From Xanthocytophaga flava (GTDB taxonomy: Bacteria > Bacteroidota > Bacteroidia > Cytophagales > 172606-1), in assembly GCA_030068525.1 (NCBI GenBank), contig JASJOS010000006.1, forward strand, positions 248,001 through 312,000: 64,000 nucleotides of DNA, read 5' to 3'. Positions 18,030 to 28,500 of the stretch are shown in pieces. Made by a program: the position numbers and the translations under genes. A model generated the notes under the pieces. That model was not told the origin of the DNA. It made no database searches and saw only the letters and a program-made list of their open reading frames with translations. Each line of letters begins with the position of its first letter. The stretch's first letter is position 1.

Positions 18030-18482
18030 ATGGAGGCAAAAGCGTATCTGACGTTTGTACTTGGCAATGAGAAATTTGCCATAAGCGTAGACCGTGTACA
18101 GGAAGTGATTGAGTTCGAAAAGGTTACCAAAGTGCCTAATGCCCCTGACTACATGTTGGGTATTATCAATCTTCGGGGCCGATTGCTACCACTGCTTGAC
18201 ACCAAACTAAAGCTGGGTTTACCCAGAACAGAAATCACTCGTAAAAGCCGGATCATGGTTTTGCTGATCCCCGGTATTGATGAGAAACAAATGGAAATTG
18301 GTGCTCTGGTAGATCTGGCCAGAGAAGTAGTTGAAATACGTGAAGATGAGACACAGCCAGCACCCGAATTTGAAAACTATTCGACCAATGCCCCTATCAG
18401 TAGGATACTCAACAAACAGGGAGAGGTGACTATGCTTATGGATATTGAAAAGGTTTTCTCTTCACAAGATCTTACCCTTTAG
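18030..18482 (+). CDS. cheW: Chemotaxis coupling protein CheW
   Basis: 150 residues, a single CheW SH3-like domain: FVLGNEKFAISVDRVQEVIE at the front and APDYMLGIINLRGRLLPLLD in the middle, both typical. It couples the receptor to CheA in the signalling array. It stands between cheA and the receptor gene, all on the same strand with short gaps. Confidence 0.95.
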   Translation: MEAKAYLTFVLGNEKFAISVDRVQEVIEFEKVTKVPNAPDYMLGIINLRGRLLPLLDTKLKLGLPRTEITRKSRIMVLLIPGIDEKQMEIGALVDLAREVVEIREDETQPAPEFENYSTNAPISRILNKQGEVTMLMDIEKVFSSQDLTL

Positions 18483-18605
18483 TCAGACTATTAGCTCTGA
18501 ATCAATACATATTACAGTCAATACAGTTAGAAATCAACCAAAAAAGAAATCAACCGAATAGTAAATATCCGTGCTGCATGGCAGCATTGTTAAACAGATG
18601 CAACT

Positions 18606-20747
18606 ATGATACAAAATCTACCCATTCGAACCAAACTGATTCTTGCCTTCTCTCTGTTGATCCTGCTTATGGGGGTCATATTGAGTATTTCCTTTTTCCG
18701 CCTGCGCGAAATGAATCAGCGCATGGAAGCCATTGCCGATATCACTACCCGAAAGTTACAGTTGATAGGCCTGCTGCAAAATGATGTTACTGAGATTTCA
18801 CGTGATCAAAGAAAAATTATCTGGGAATCTGAAGATCAGAAGATGAATGATATTGCCAGAGAAATCACCAAGAACTTTGAAACAATGAAAGTAAATACAG
18901 GAGAGCTTGAGAAGATTAGTGAAGGCCAAGCAGATGAATATATTAAACAACTGGTTGCTAAGATGGATGAGTATGCGAAGATATCAGATGATATTGTAGC
19001 TCTTGCCACCAAAAATACAGAAAACAAAGCTAGTAATCTTTCGTCCAATGAAGGTTATTCTGAGTATTCAAAGGCCGTAGCTATTCTGGAAGAACTAATC
19101 TCTGTTCTGAATACTAGCGGTACCAAAGAGCAGATCAATCAGGCTGGTCAGGTCAGAGATATGCTCACCAAACTAGTCAGTCAGGAAAAAATAATTATTC
19201 TGGCAGAAACTAAAGCCGAGAGGGACGTTCAAGCTAAAGAAACTGCTTTAATTGAACAAAAACATGATCTGGCTACAGCTCGGCTGTCTACCTCCCTTAC
19301 AGGTGAAGCTAAAATATTGCTGGATCGGTATATGCTGCAATTCTCTAGTTTTTATGATACACACTCGGAAGCCATTAGTTTGGGAAGAGAAAGTTCCAAC
19401 GATGTAGCTGCTGAACTAGCTAACGGACTGGCTGAACAAAAAGACGATGAAATTGATCAGGTATTGGATCAGATTGTTGCCATTATCAATACACAATTGG
19501 AAGATGACCGTCAGGATACCGATGAAATGTACATCAGTACATTGTTAACAATGAGTATTTCCATCCTGGTTGCAGTGGGGATTGCTGTGTTCAGTGCAGT
19601 ATGGTTAATCAAAGATATCACAGCTTCCCTGAAGGTAGCCATCAATGCTATTAAGACCCTGGCTGCCGGTGATTTCTCTGCAGATGTAAAAACGGATAAA
19701 AAAGATGAGATTGGGGCTATGCTGATAGAACTTCAACACATGATCGAAAAGCTCCGTAACAGTGTAGATGTAGCAAAACGTGTTTCCAAGGGAGATCTGA
19801 CCATTGATTTCAAAGCGCAGAAAAACCATGGCGGAGATCTGGATGAAGCATTGGAACAGATGGTGCATAATCTGCGCGAAATAGCGACTACTATTTATAA
19901 TGGTGCTGAAAACGTAGCCTCTGCCAGCCAGCAGGTTGCTGCTACCTCACAACAGATGTCACAAGGTGCCCAGGAACAAGCCAGTGCTACAGAGGAAGTA
20001 TCCTCTTCTATGGAACAGATGGTAGCCAATATTCAGCAGAATACAGATAACTCACGCGAAACTGAACGCATCTCAAATAAAGCAGCAAACGATATCCAGG
20101 TTAGCATGCAGGCTATATCGGAGTCGGTAGAAGCCATTACCCTGATTGCCGAAAAAATCTCTATCATTGAAGAAATCGCCTCCAAGACCGATCTTCTTGC
20201 TTTGAATGCAGCAGTAGAAGCGGCTCGTGCTGGGGAACATGGAAAAGGATTTGCTGTAGTAGCCGCGGAAGTGCGTAAACTGGCAGAAAGAAGCCAGAAA
20301 GCAGCCACAGAGATCAATGAAATTTCTGGTAGAACCATGAAAGTAGCCAGAGAATCCAAAGAACTGTTTGTCAACATGCTGCCTGATGTGAAAAAAACAG
20401 CCGAACTTGTACAAGAAATTGCAGCTGCCAGCATTGAGCAAAATACAGGTGCAGATCAAATTAACAGTGCTGTACAGCAGCTTTCACAGGTTACACAAGG
20501 TAATGCCTCTGCGGCAGAAGAGATGTCTTCCAATGCGGAAGAACTCAACAGCCAGGCTGAAGAACTCAAAACGGCAGTTAGCTACTTTAAGTTGGGGAAT
20601 ACTGCAACCTTTAGAATACAGAACAAGCGAACTAAACATACAAAGAGTTCACATTCTGAAGGTCCTTCTACCTACCATGTAGGAGAATCCAAAGGTTTTG
20701 ACCTCAAATTCGATGAAGTATCTGACCAAGGCTTTGCAGAGTTCTAA
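18606..20747 (+). CDS. Methyl-accepting chemotaxis protein
   Basis: 713 residues. Membrane span 1 is at about 12-32 ([18 protein letters not shown]), followed by a helical sensor domain of the four-helix-bundle type to about 310. Span 2 is at about 313-335 ([20 protein letters not shown]), HAMP follows (about 335-390) and the signalling domain runs to about 690, with the hairpin tip [20 protein letters not shown]. Glutamine/glutamate pairs suited to methylation by CheR and CheB are present in the adaptation helices. The C-terminus carries a basic and serine-rich tail without a clear NWETF-like tether. It is the only receptor in the cluster. Confidence 0.95.
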   Translation: MIQNLPIRTKLILAFSLLILLMGVILSISFFRLREMNQRMEAIADITTRKLQLIGLLQNDVTEISRDQRKIIWESEDQKMNDIAREITKNFETMKVNTGELEKISEGQADEYIKQLVAKMDEYAKISDDIVALATKNTENKASNLSSNEGYSEYSKAVAILEELISVLNTSGTKEQINQAGQVRDMLTKLVSQEKIIILAETKAERDVQAKETALIEQKHDLATARLSTSLTGEAKILLDRYMLQFSSFYDTHSEAISLGRESSNDVAAELANGLAEQKDDEIDQVLDQIVAIINTQLEDDRQDTDEMYISTLLTMSISILVAVGIAVFSAVWLIKDITASLKVAINAIKTLAAGDFSADVKTDKKDEIGAMLIELQHMIEKLRNSVDVAKRVSKGDLTIDFKAQKNHGGDLDEALEQMVHNLREIATTIYNGAENVASASQQVAATSQQMSQGAQEQASATEEVSSSMEQMVANIQQNTDNSRETERISNKAANDIQVSMQAISESVEAITLIAEKISIIEEIASKTDLLALNAAVEAARAGEHGKGFAVVAAEVRKLAERSQKAATEINEISGRTMKVARESKELFVNMLPDVKKTAELVQEIAAASIEQNTGADQINSAVQQLSQVTQGNASAAEEMSSNAEELNSQAEELKTAVSYFKLGNTATFRIQNKRTKHTKSSHSEGPSTYHVGESKGFDLKFDEVSDQGFAEF

Positions 20748-20772
20748 TCTACTTCTTGTTCATTAGGATTAT

Positions 20773-20803
20773 CCTGACAACTGTATTCTATGTAGTTGTC
20801 AGG
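20773..20803 (+). terminator. Intercistronic hairpin between the receptor and TolC-like genes
   Basis: A perfect 10-bp stem (CCTGACAACT 20773-20782, AGTTGTCAGG 20794-20803) sits 26 bp after the receptor stop. There is no strong T-run behind it, so it is better read as a partial attenuator or RNA-processing/stability hairpin than a full terminator; it may lower expression of the downstream half of the cluster. Confidence 0.5.
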
Positions 20804-20912
20804 GTAGCTATTTATTTGGATACCTATCGGATATGCAATTACCAGATGCATATCTCTAGTCTCATTTTATAATGCATTTATAAAACAGATCATTTGTGTA
20901 TTTACTACCCTT

Positions 20913-22184
20913 ATGAGACACCCCCGTCTTTTTAAAAATATTGCATGTAGTGGCATAGTGCTTTTGCTATGTACACAGGTCATAGCTCAACAAACGCCTC
21001 CCACTCGTATTTCCTGGGATAGATTCCTGAATACAGTCATGCAACATCCTGATATAGTAAAAGAAAAAGAGAAAGTTAATCTGACCCGGTTGGATATTGA
21101 TGTGGCTAAGATTAAACCCGATCCAGAACTGGAATTTGGGAATGCTTGTGGTGATATCCGTGGCATCAACATGGCTCAACAATGGTATGTAGGCGTTAAT
21201 TATACGATAGAGACAGGAAACAAACGCAAATACCGAATACAATATGCCCGAAGTTCAGTTCAACTGGAAGAGGCTGAATTTGAGTTGTTTGTGCTTGATT
21301 TTGCCCGGTCTGCCTTGAAGCAGTACTATCAGTGCTGGGTACTGGAGCAAAAAATTAATCAATTAAAGCATTATCATCGCCTTTTGCCTCCCATAAAGTC
21401 GGGTTTAGTATCTGATAGCCTGTCACACCTTCGTCAGTTGATTATGCTTGAGCATGATAAACTAGCATTGGCCGATGCACAACATCAGTATGAAGAATCC
21501 ATTCAGGCATTACAAGGATTTGTAGATTATCTGTATCCGGATAGCATGGTTCTTCCTGATACAGCTATCAATCCAGAATACATATTTTCCATGAATGATG
21601 TAAGTCAACAGTATAGCATAAAGAATCATGCTGAGCTAAAGGTAAAGTCAATGATGGAACAAATGGCAAACGATGAATTACTCATGACACAACACAATCG
21701 GATTCCAGATATCTCTTTTTCATTGGGAAACAACTTCATAGCCAGAGCAACTAATCCGGAAGCGCCATCTCCGGCCTACAATGCCATTACAGCTACACTG
21801 TCGGTTCCACTTAAGTTCTCAAACATGAATAAATCAGAACTTAAAATCATACAGTATAACAAGGAGGCAGCCATGGAAGAGTTACGTAATGAATGGGATG
21901 AAAAAGAAGATGAACTTTCTGACCTGCAATATCAGCTCCGCCGCCTTGATACCCGAATTAAGCATGTAAAGGTGCTGATAGAACATCAGTCCTCCCTTGT
22001 TGAAAAAATTGGAAAAATCAATCCTCTTTTGCTTGATGAAGAATACCAGCGACTAAAGCATTACCACCAGTTGTATTGGGAAAGTACTGAAAAACTAATT
22101 GGAGTACATCTGGATTTGTCTTTTATGACAGGGCGTTACGAAAAGCTGATTGGTTCTACTGTAGCTGGCATGCCTACCGATTAA
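20913..22184 (+). CDS. TolC-family outer membrane protein in the chemosensory cluster
   Basis: 423 residues. A signal peptide (about 1-26, ending VIAQQ) precedes two repeats of long amphipathic helices with beta segments, as in the outer-membrane efflux (TolC/CusC) family: RISWDRFLNTVMQHPDIVKEK at the front and the second half from about 230. Length is close to the family norm. It would form a trimeric outer-membrane channel, but no inner-membrane pump or adaptor gene is nearby. It lies between the receptor and cheR genes on the same strand, only 14 bp before cheR, which implies a role tied to the chemosensory output or sensing. The family call is fairly sure; the role is inference. Confidence 0.75.
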   Translation: MRHPRLFKNIACSGIVLLLCTQVIAQQTPPTRISWDRFLNTVMQHPDIVKEKEKVNLTRLDIDVAKIKPDPELEFGNACGDIRGINMAQQWYVGVNYTIETGNKRKYRIQYARSSVQLEEAEFELFVLDFARSALKQYYQCWVLEQKINQLKHYHRLLPPIKSGLVSDSLSHLRQLIMLEHDKLALADAQHQYEESIQALQGFVDYLYPDSMVLPDTAINPEYIFSMNDVSQQYSIKNHAELKVKSMMEQMANDELLMTQHNRIPDISFSLGNNFIARATNPEAPSPAYNAITATLSVPLKFSNMNKSELKIIQYNKEAAMEELRNEWDEKEDELSDLQYQLRRLDTRIKHVKVLIEHQSSLVEKIGKINPLLLDEEYQRLKHYHQLYWESTEKLIGVHLDLSFMTGRYEKLIGSTVAGMPTD

Positions 22185-22198
22185 CATTGTTTGTTTTA

Positions 22199-23083
22199 AT
22201 GTCATTAGTAAAACCTTCTTATGTGTTGTGTATGAATGTACTGGAAGAAAATCCCTATATACTGCAAATGGATACTGCCAGTTTCCAGCGGATTTCTGCT
22301 TATATAAGTAAAGAATATGGAATCAAGCTTCCTGAGAGCAAAAAACCTATGCTTCAGGGAAGGCTTAATAAAAAGATCCGTAGTCTGGGAATGACTTCTT
22401 ATAAAGAATTTATTGACTATATTTTCAGTGAAGAAGGTAAAAAACACGAATTGTATAATGTAGTTGACTTAATTACTACCAACAAGACTGATTTTTACCG
22501 CGAATCTGCCCATTTTCATTTTCTTACCAACGAGTTTTTGCCTCGTTATCAGAGCAAACGAGGCAGGAGCCCATTGAAGATCTGGTCATCCGCTTGTTCG
22601 ACTGGGGAAGAACCCTATACGATCATTATGGAAATGGAAGAGTATAAAAAGCGGTATCCTGATTTTTCGTATAGCTTGCTGGCCAGTGATATTTCCATTC
22701 GGGCATTACAGGCAGCCTATCAGGGAATATATGAGCAATCCAAAATTAGTTCTATTCCTTTAGACATACGGCGAACCTATTTTCTGCAAAGTAAAACCGA
22801 TCCTCAAGTATTTAGAATCAAACCCGTTTACCGGAAAAAGATTATATACAAACGGATCAACCTTATGGAGGACTCCTTTGGGCTGCTCAAAGCGGATTAT
22901 GATATTATATTCTGCCGGAATGTACTTATTTATTTTAATAAGCTAACTCAGGAAGAAGTTATTGGAAAACTTTGTCAGCACCTGCGACCGGGCGGATTGC
23001 TGTTTCTGGGACACAGCGAATCGATTCTGGGGATGCAACTGCCATTGAAACAAATCAAACCAACACTTTTTCAAAAAGTATAG
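22199..23083 (+). CDS. cheR: Chemotaxis protein methyltransferase CheR
   Basis: About 294 residues. The N-terminal helical domain begins near FQRISAYISKEYGIKLP and the SAM-dependent methyltransferase domain shows WSSACSTGEEPYTI (cofactor loop) and IIFCRNVLIYF. It methylates receptor glutamates. The start is uncertain: ATG 22199, 22232 and 22268 are all in frame, and a TTG at 22187 extends further; the N-terminal domain is complete in all cases. It is 14 bp from the TolC-like gene and 54 bp before cheB. Confidence 0.93.
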   Translation: MSLVKPSYVLCMNVLEENPYILQMDTASFQRISAYISKEYGIKLPESKKPMLQGRLNKKIRSLGMTSYKEFIDYIFSEEGKKHELYNVVDLITTNKTDFYRESAHFHFLTNEFLPRYQSKRGRSPLKIWSSACSTGEEPYTIIMEMEEYKKRYPDFSYSLLASDISIRALQAAYQGIYEQSKISSIPLDIRRTYFLQSKTDPQVFRIKPVYRKKIIYKRINLMEDSFGLLKADYDIIFCRNVLIYFNKLTQEEVIGKLCQHLRPGGLLFLGHSESILGMQLPLKQIKPTLFQKV

Positions 23084-23137
23084 GAATTTTCGTAAGACCT
23101 ACACAACCAGGTAGCTAAATGCATACTATTTATTCCA

Positions 23138-24265
23138 ATGCGAAAACTAAAAGTGCTCATTATTGATGACTCTGCACTGGTTCGCCAGACGTTGACTGAA
23201 ATTATTAATGCTGATCCGATGCTGGAAGTCATGGCAACAGCAGCTGATCCATATCTGGCTGCTCAGAAAATCAAGCAGTCCATTCCGGACGTAATTACAT
23301 TGGATATTGAAATGCCTCGTATGGACGGACTTACCTTCCTGAAAGCACTCATGGCTCAGTATCCGCTACCTGTAGTCATCATTTCGAGTCTGACACAAAA
23401 TGGAAGCTCACTGGCTTTGCGGGCATTGGATTTGGGTGCCGTAGAGATCATTGCCAAATCCGAAATCCGCAATACCAGAGAATACCTGGAAGAATCCACC
23501 ATCCGTATTACGGATACCATTAAGGCCGCTTCTATGGTTCATGTACGAAAACGAAGTATTACCTCTGTTGCTTCTACCAGTCAGATGGGTTCTGATCAAA
23601 CTATTGCTAACCACCCTGGTTCAAAAAGTTCTGGTCATAAAAATATAGATTCTGTCAATCCAAAGATATACAGTACTACAGATAAAGTTATTGCCATAGG
23701 TGCTTCTACAGGAGGCACAGAAGCAATCCGCTTTCTGCTGAAAAACATTCCTGCCAACTGTCCTGGTATTTTGATTGTGCAGCATATGCCTGCTGGCTTT
23801 ACACGTTCCTTTGCCGAACAAGTAAACACACTTTGTGATATCAATGTAAAAGAGGCTCGTGATGGGGAACGGGTTATGAGAGGCCATGCCTATATTTCTC
23901 CAGGTGACAAACACATGCAACTGGTGCGAAACGGTGCTCAGTACACTATACGGTTACGGGAAGGTGAATTGGTAAACCGTCACAAACCCTCTGTAGATGT
24001 ACTGTTTGATTCGGTGGCTGTAAGTGCCGGACAGAATGCATTAGGAATTATCATGACAGGTATGGGTAAAGATGGGGCCAGTGGACTATTAAAAATGAAA
24101 GAGGCAGGTGCAAGGACCATTGCTCAGGATGAAAGTTCGTGTGTTGTTTTTGGAATGCCCAAAGAAGCTATCAAACTGGGGGCAGCCGATCAGATTATTA
24201 GTTTAACAGATCTTCCTAAAAAGATTCTGGCTCACTTTGGAACACCGTTTGTTTCATTGTGCTAG
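23138..24265 (+). CDS. cheB: Chemotaxis response regulator protein-glutamate methylesterase CheB
   Basis: 375 residues: a receiver domain (1-125) with DD at 10-11 and phospho-aspartate D56 in LDIEMPRMDG, a linker rich in Ser/Thr, and a methylesterase domain (about 185-370) with the catalytic serine in GASTGG, histidine in VQHMPAGF and aspartate in TGMGKDGA. It removes receptor methyl groups and deamidates glutamines. It closes the cluster; no CheD, CheC or motor genes follow. Confidence 0.95.
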   Translation: MRKLKVLIIDDSALVRQTLTEIINADPMLEVMATAADPYLAAQKIKQSIPDVITLDIEMPRMDGLTFLKALMAQYPLPVVIISSLTQNGSSLALRALDLGAVEIIAKSEIRNTREYLEESTIRITDTIKAASMVHVRKRSITSVASTSQMGSDQTIANHPGSKSSGHKNIDSVNPKIYSTTDKVIAIGASTGGTEAIRFLLKNIPANCPGILIVQHMPAGFTRSFAEQVNTLCDINVKEARDGERVMRGHAYISPGDKHMQLVRNGAQYTIRLREGELVNRHKPSVDVLFDSVAVSAGQNALGIIMTGMGKDGASGLLKMKEAGARTIAQDESSCVVFGMPKEAIKLGAADQIISLTDLPKKILAHFGTPFVSLC

Positions 24266-24753
24266 GTATAAAATACGAAATGTTTTGAAAAACGGATAGA
24301 AGATCAATTTCATCCACAAAATAGAAGTGCCCAAATCTCTTCTGTTCTGGCTTTGGTATATTAAATCTGGATCTTTGTCTAGTTTTTAGACGAGGTTGAG
24401 TATTTTGACCTACTTTTATACCACAAAATGTATTACTTATCTTAACAATTATAGGTTAGTAGTAATACAAAGCAATATCTGGAATGGCCTCTAATATCAT
24501 TTATAAAACCTACCACTACACTAACTAAAAACATCATTCAGGGTAGTCTGAACATTTTTAGCACTACAATCATTACTGTTTCTTTTATATAATAGGGATA
24601 ATACCTATACATCCGAGATGTAATACATTCTGCTTATGAACTATTGCAAACAGCTTTTGGGTCATTTACGGTGCTATTTTATAAGTCTTCCAGATTCACA
24701 AAAGAGCTTCATACAAACGGTTACAAATTTGAAAACAACTAGTATACCTATTT
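24266..24753. other. Gene-free stretch after cheB
   Basis: About 490 bp of AT-rich DNA on which no reading frame, strong hairpin or promoter match could be supported. Confidence 0.5.
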
Positions 24754-25425
24754 ATGAGCCATAACTTAAATTTTTGGAAGTCTTTTTCTGTAATAGGAAG
24801 AACGGGAATCTTATCAGTTTTGGGTTGTATTGTTTTCAGTAGTAATATGATTGTATGTAATCATGCCATGGGACAGACTATAGCACAGACTATATTTCAA
24901 GATTCGGGACCTCAGATTACAGATAGAGACCTCAACACAGCACAGGTAGACTCGGTAATTACTCCTATTCAAAGAGCCAGTCCCATTGCTATTGCCACCT
25001 ATAAAAAAGCTAAAATCTATATCAAAGTAACCTATGGACAACCTTCGAAGCGAGGGAGGGATATTTTTGGAAAACTAGAACCCTACGGTCAGATATGGCG
25101 TACAGGATCGAATGAAGCCACAGAAATAACCACTATTCAGGACTTACAGATTGGTAATAAAGTATTAAAAGCGGGTACTTATACATTGTTTACCGTACCT
25201 GATAAAGACAAGTGGAAGATCATTTTTAACAGTGACTTGGGGCAATGGGGTGCATACACATATGATCCGTCAAAAGATGTACTAACCACTGAAGTATCAT
25301 CAACTAATGCCGAACAGCTTTATGAAGCATTCTTCATCGCATTTAATCAAATTACAACTGGCGTCGAAATGATTCTGACCTGGGATAAAACCAAAGTAGT
25401 CATACCTATGACTTTTGTAAATTAA
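24754..25425 (+). CDS. Exported DUF2911 domain-containing protein
   Basis: 223 residues with an N-terminal hydrophobic export signal (about 8-45) and the DUF2911 beta-rich domain: VTYGQPSKRGRDIFGKLEPY, IWRTGSNEATEI and LKAGTYTLFTVPDKDKW are hallmark segments. The family is common in Bacteroidota, often exported, and of unknown function. The gene stands alone. Confidence 0.9.
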   Translation: MSHNLNFWKSFSVIGRTGILSVLGCIVFSSNMIVCNHAMGQTIAQTIFQDSGPQITDRDLNTAQVDSVITPIQRASPIAIATYKKAKIYIKVTYGQPSKRGRDIFGKLEPYGQIWRTGSNEATEITTIQDLQIGNKVLKAGTYTLFTVPDKDKWKIIFNSDLGQWGAYTYDPSKDVLTTEVSSTNAEQLYEAFFIAFNQITTGVEMILTWDKTKVVIPMTFVN

Positions 25426-25525
25426 AAGACTACACCACCTATTAAAAGCTTAAACATCTCTAAAATAGTCTTAAAATTTGAGGTGGATGCAAAAGGAGAG
25501 ATGCCCTTCAAAAACTCAGGCAGGT

Positions 25526-25560
25526 ATAAAAAAATAGCCAGGTTAATTTTCCTGACTATT
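25526..25560 (-). terminator. Intrinsic terminator of the NHL-repeat gene
   Basis: On the minus strand AATAGTCAGG pairs with CCTGGCTATT (one mismatch) and is followed by a run of seven T. It lies 28 bp after the stop of the large T9SS gene. Confidence 0.7.
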
Positions 25561-25587
25561 GCTAACATATTAATCTTGAGTAAGTTT

Positions 25588-28500
25588 TTACTGCACTACC
25601 ACTCGTTTTACAGAAGTACCCTTATTGGTGTGTATTTGAATCAGATACATACCTTTTGGTTTGCTTTGCAGGTTTATTTCCAGTGCTTGAGGATGGGTCT
25701 GCGAGAGTGTAACAGTCTGTCTCTCCCCTAATAAATTAGATACAACTACCTCTTGTATGGCAATAGAAACATCAGACGTCTGAATCCACGCCCGATGTTG
25801 AGTAGGATTTGGGTAGATGCTTAGTTTCCCTTTCAAAGCTTCAGGCTCAGAAGCCATTACTTTGTCAATAATGGAATCACTCAATTGATTGACAGGGTTT
25901 ATTACTTTTGGCACATCATACAGGATATTTGCAGTAGTATTTGTGCGAATCGGTTCATTATAGTCAAAGATAATATCGGCAAAGTTTTCGATCAGTGATT
26001 TTTCTGGTAGACTAGCTTTGGGCTTGATAGAGAATTGAATGAATCCGTTGCTTCCTGCCTGATCACGAGTGCTATCGGGAAGGTTGATATTATTGAATGT
26101 CCAGATAAGAATCGGTCTGCCTTTGCCACTTACCTTCAACGAATAGCTATGTGTAGCAGCGCCAATTTGTAAAGTAGCGATATCCAGCTTTTCTGACAAC
26201 GTATCAATCACTGTAACCTTATAGGCATAGTCAGTCCCTGTATTCTGGAAACGGATGGTATACTTTAATTCAGTACTTGTTGGGGTATAGTGGTCAGTAG
26301 GTGTGCCAGCAGGACTTACCAGTTTATCATTCGGATCAAAAGAGTCAATGATTTCTAGACATTGGATAGCTACTTCGGGTTCGGCATCATCCTGTGGGAG
26401 GAGATCCACGTATCCTTTGCTAACCACATCACTGGTAGAGGCTACACACCCTTCAATAGTCAGGTTAGTTTGAGATTTACGTGGGTGATCAGGACGCTGA
26501 TCAGCTTCCAGACGAATAGTTTTTCCGTTAGCAGGAATTTTTAAGACTAGGCTGTCTCCTTTTTCTAATTTATAGTTTCTACGAAATGCCAGTTGGGCAT
26601 TGAGCAATATACGAAACTCCGCACTATCGGCCATTGCCTGCCCTATATTTTTAATGACCATTTGTACTCTTCCATTTTCAATACACTTACCTGTGAGTAC
26701 AATGTCTGAGTTGTCCCATTGCGAATTATCTGGTAAAGTATAGTCATTAGCAGGTGTAATCCATACCTTGGTACATTGGGTCAGTCCGCGTACACTGTTT
26801 ATACAAGCTACAGAATCAGTGATGGTAATCACACCTGAATGCAGAGCGTTTAGAGTATCAATAGTGAATACATAATTAGAATCCTTGTCAATGGTATAAG
26901 GCTTATCTGCAGACTTGAAGATTACATACTGAGGCATTTTTACATATATCTTTACATTCTTTGCATCTCCATATCCTGTATTGGCGTAATTGACAATCGT
27001 AGTGTTAGTCATACAGCGGCGACGGCGGTTTGAGCTAACATTGGTGTTCAGATGTGGCAGAGATATAATTTTGTTGGCAAAATTAATGTTCGAAATAATA
27101 CTGCCTTTGGTTTTAAGTGTAACCGGATCGGACACATTATCAGAAGGACAGCTTACTTGTAAGATACTATTTTTTTCAACCCCAAGTACCTGACTAACGG
27201 TATAAGTACCTGTATCTACAGCAATCTCATAGTTCCCCTCTGCATCTGTAACTCCATAATACTCTCCCGGTTGTGCTACCATGACTATCTGATCCAGCGG
27301 CTTGTCAGAGCTATCAAAGGCACAATTCTGATTTTCATCTGAATAGACACGGCCGGTAATAAGGGTTTGAATCTCATGTTTGCTGTATACCATTACTCCT
27401 GCATAAGCATCTGCCCAATATAGATCTCCAGATCTGTCAAATTTCATAGAGGCTAAATTTGCCATAGGAAAATATCTGGTTGATAAGCGCTTTCCTGTAG
27501 CATCAAATGTCTGCACTCTGTTTCCGAATTCATGAACCCATATATTTCCTTGTTGATCAATCTCAATCACATCTGGGGCCTGAAATAATTTACTTCCATC
27601 GGCATCATATTGGATTTTCTGCAGGAACTTTCCATTTTTATCAAATTTCTGTATTCGGTGATTTCGACTGTCCGTGATCCAGATATTCCCCTGACTATCT
27701 AAAGCCATGTCTGTTGGAGCTCCTAGCTTTCCATCTTCTGATCCATAGTCGCCAGTGGAGCCAAATTTGAATAAAAACTTTCCATTTTTATCAAACTTCT
27801 GAACTCGTTGATTTCCAGGATCCAATACCCAGACATTTCCCTGTTCATCTATAATTATATCAAGTGGTTGATAAAACTGGCCATCTGCTGATCCAAATGA
27901 GCCAATTGTAAGTAAGAATTTTCCGTTTGTATCAAATTTTTGAACTCTCTGATTTGTCTTATCAGCAACCCAAATATTCCCTTCCTCATCTGTAGTAATA
28001 CCTGCTGCTCTAAACATCTGACCATTATCAGATCCTGGAGATCCAAACTTGAATAAAAATCTACCATTTTTATCAAACTTCTGAATTCTTCCGTTTTCCG
28101 AATCTACCACCCAACTATTTCCTTGTTTGTCTATGTGTAAGCCGACAGGATCAGAAAACTTTCCGTCTGAACTGCCAGGTCCACCATATTCACTCAGATA
28201 TTTTCCATTGGAATCGCATTTGCGAATTCCAAAGCCTGAATAATCTATAAACCAGACATTATCTGAACGATCAATTGTTAAGCCCCAGGCATTATTAATT
28301 GTTCTGCCATTTGCTATAGTAGGTCCAACTTTGAGTAGGAAGTTGCCACTTGAATCAAACTTCTGAATCCGGCTATTGGATTGTTCAGCTACCCAAACAT
28401 TACCTTTATCATCTGCTTCAATATCTCTTGGTCGGTTAAATTGCCCATTGGCGGAGCCTTCAGTCCCAACTTTAAGCAAGAACTTTCCAGCTTTATCAAA

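Noticed and set aside
20033-20459. Long antisense frames opposite the receptor signalling domain
   Set aside because: Mirror frames caused by the biased codons of the coiled-coil; the plus-strand receptor is clear.
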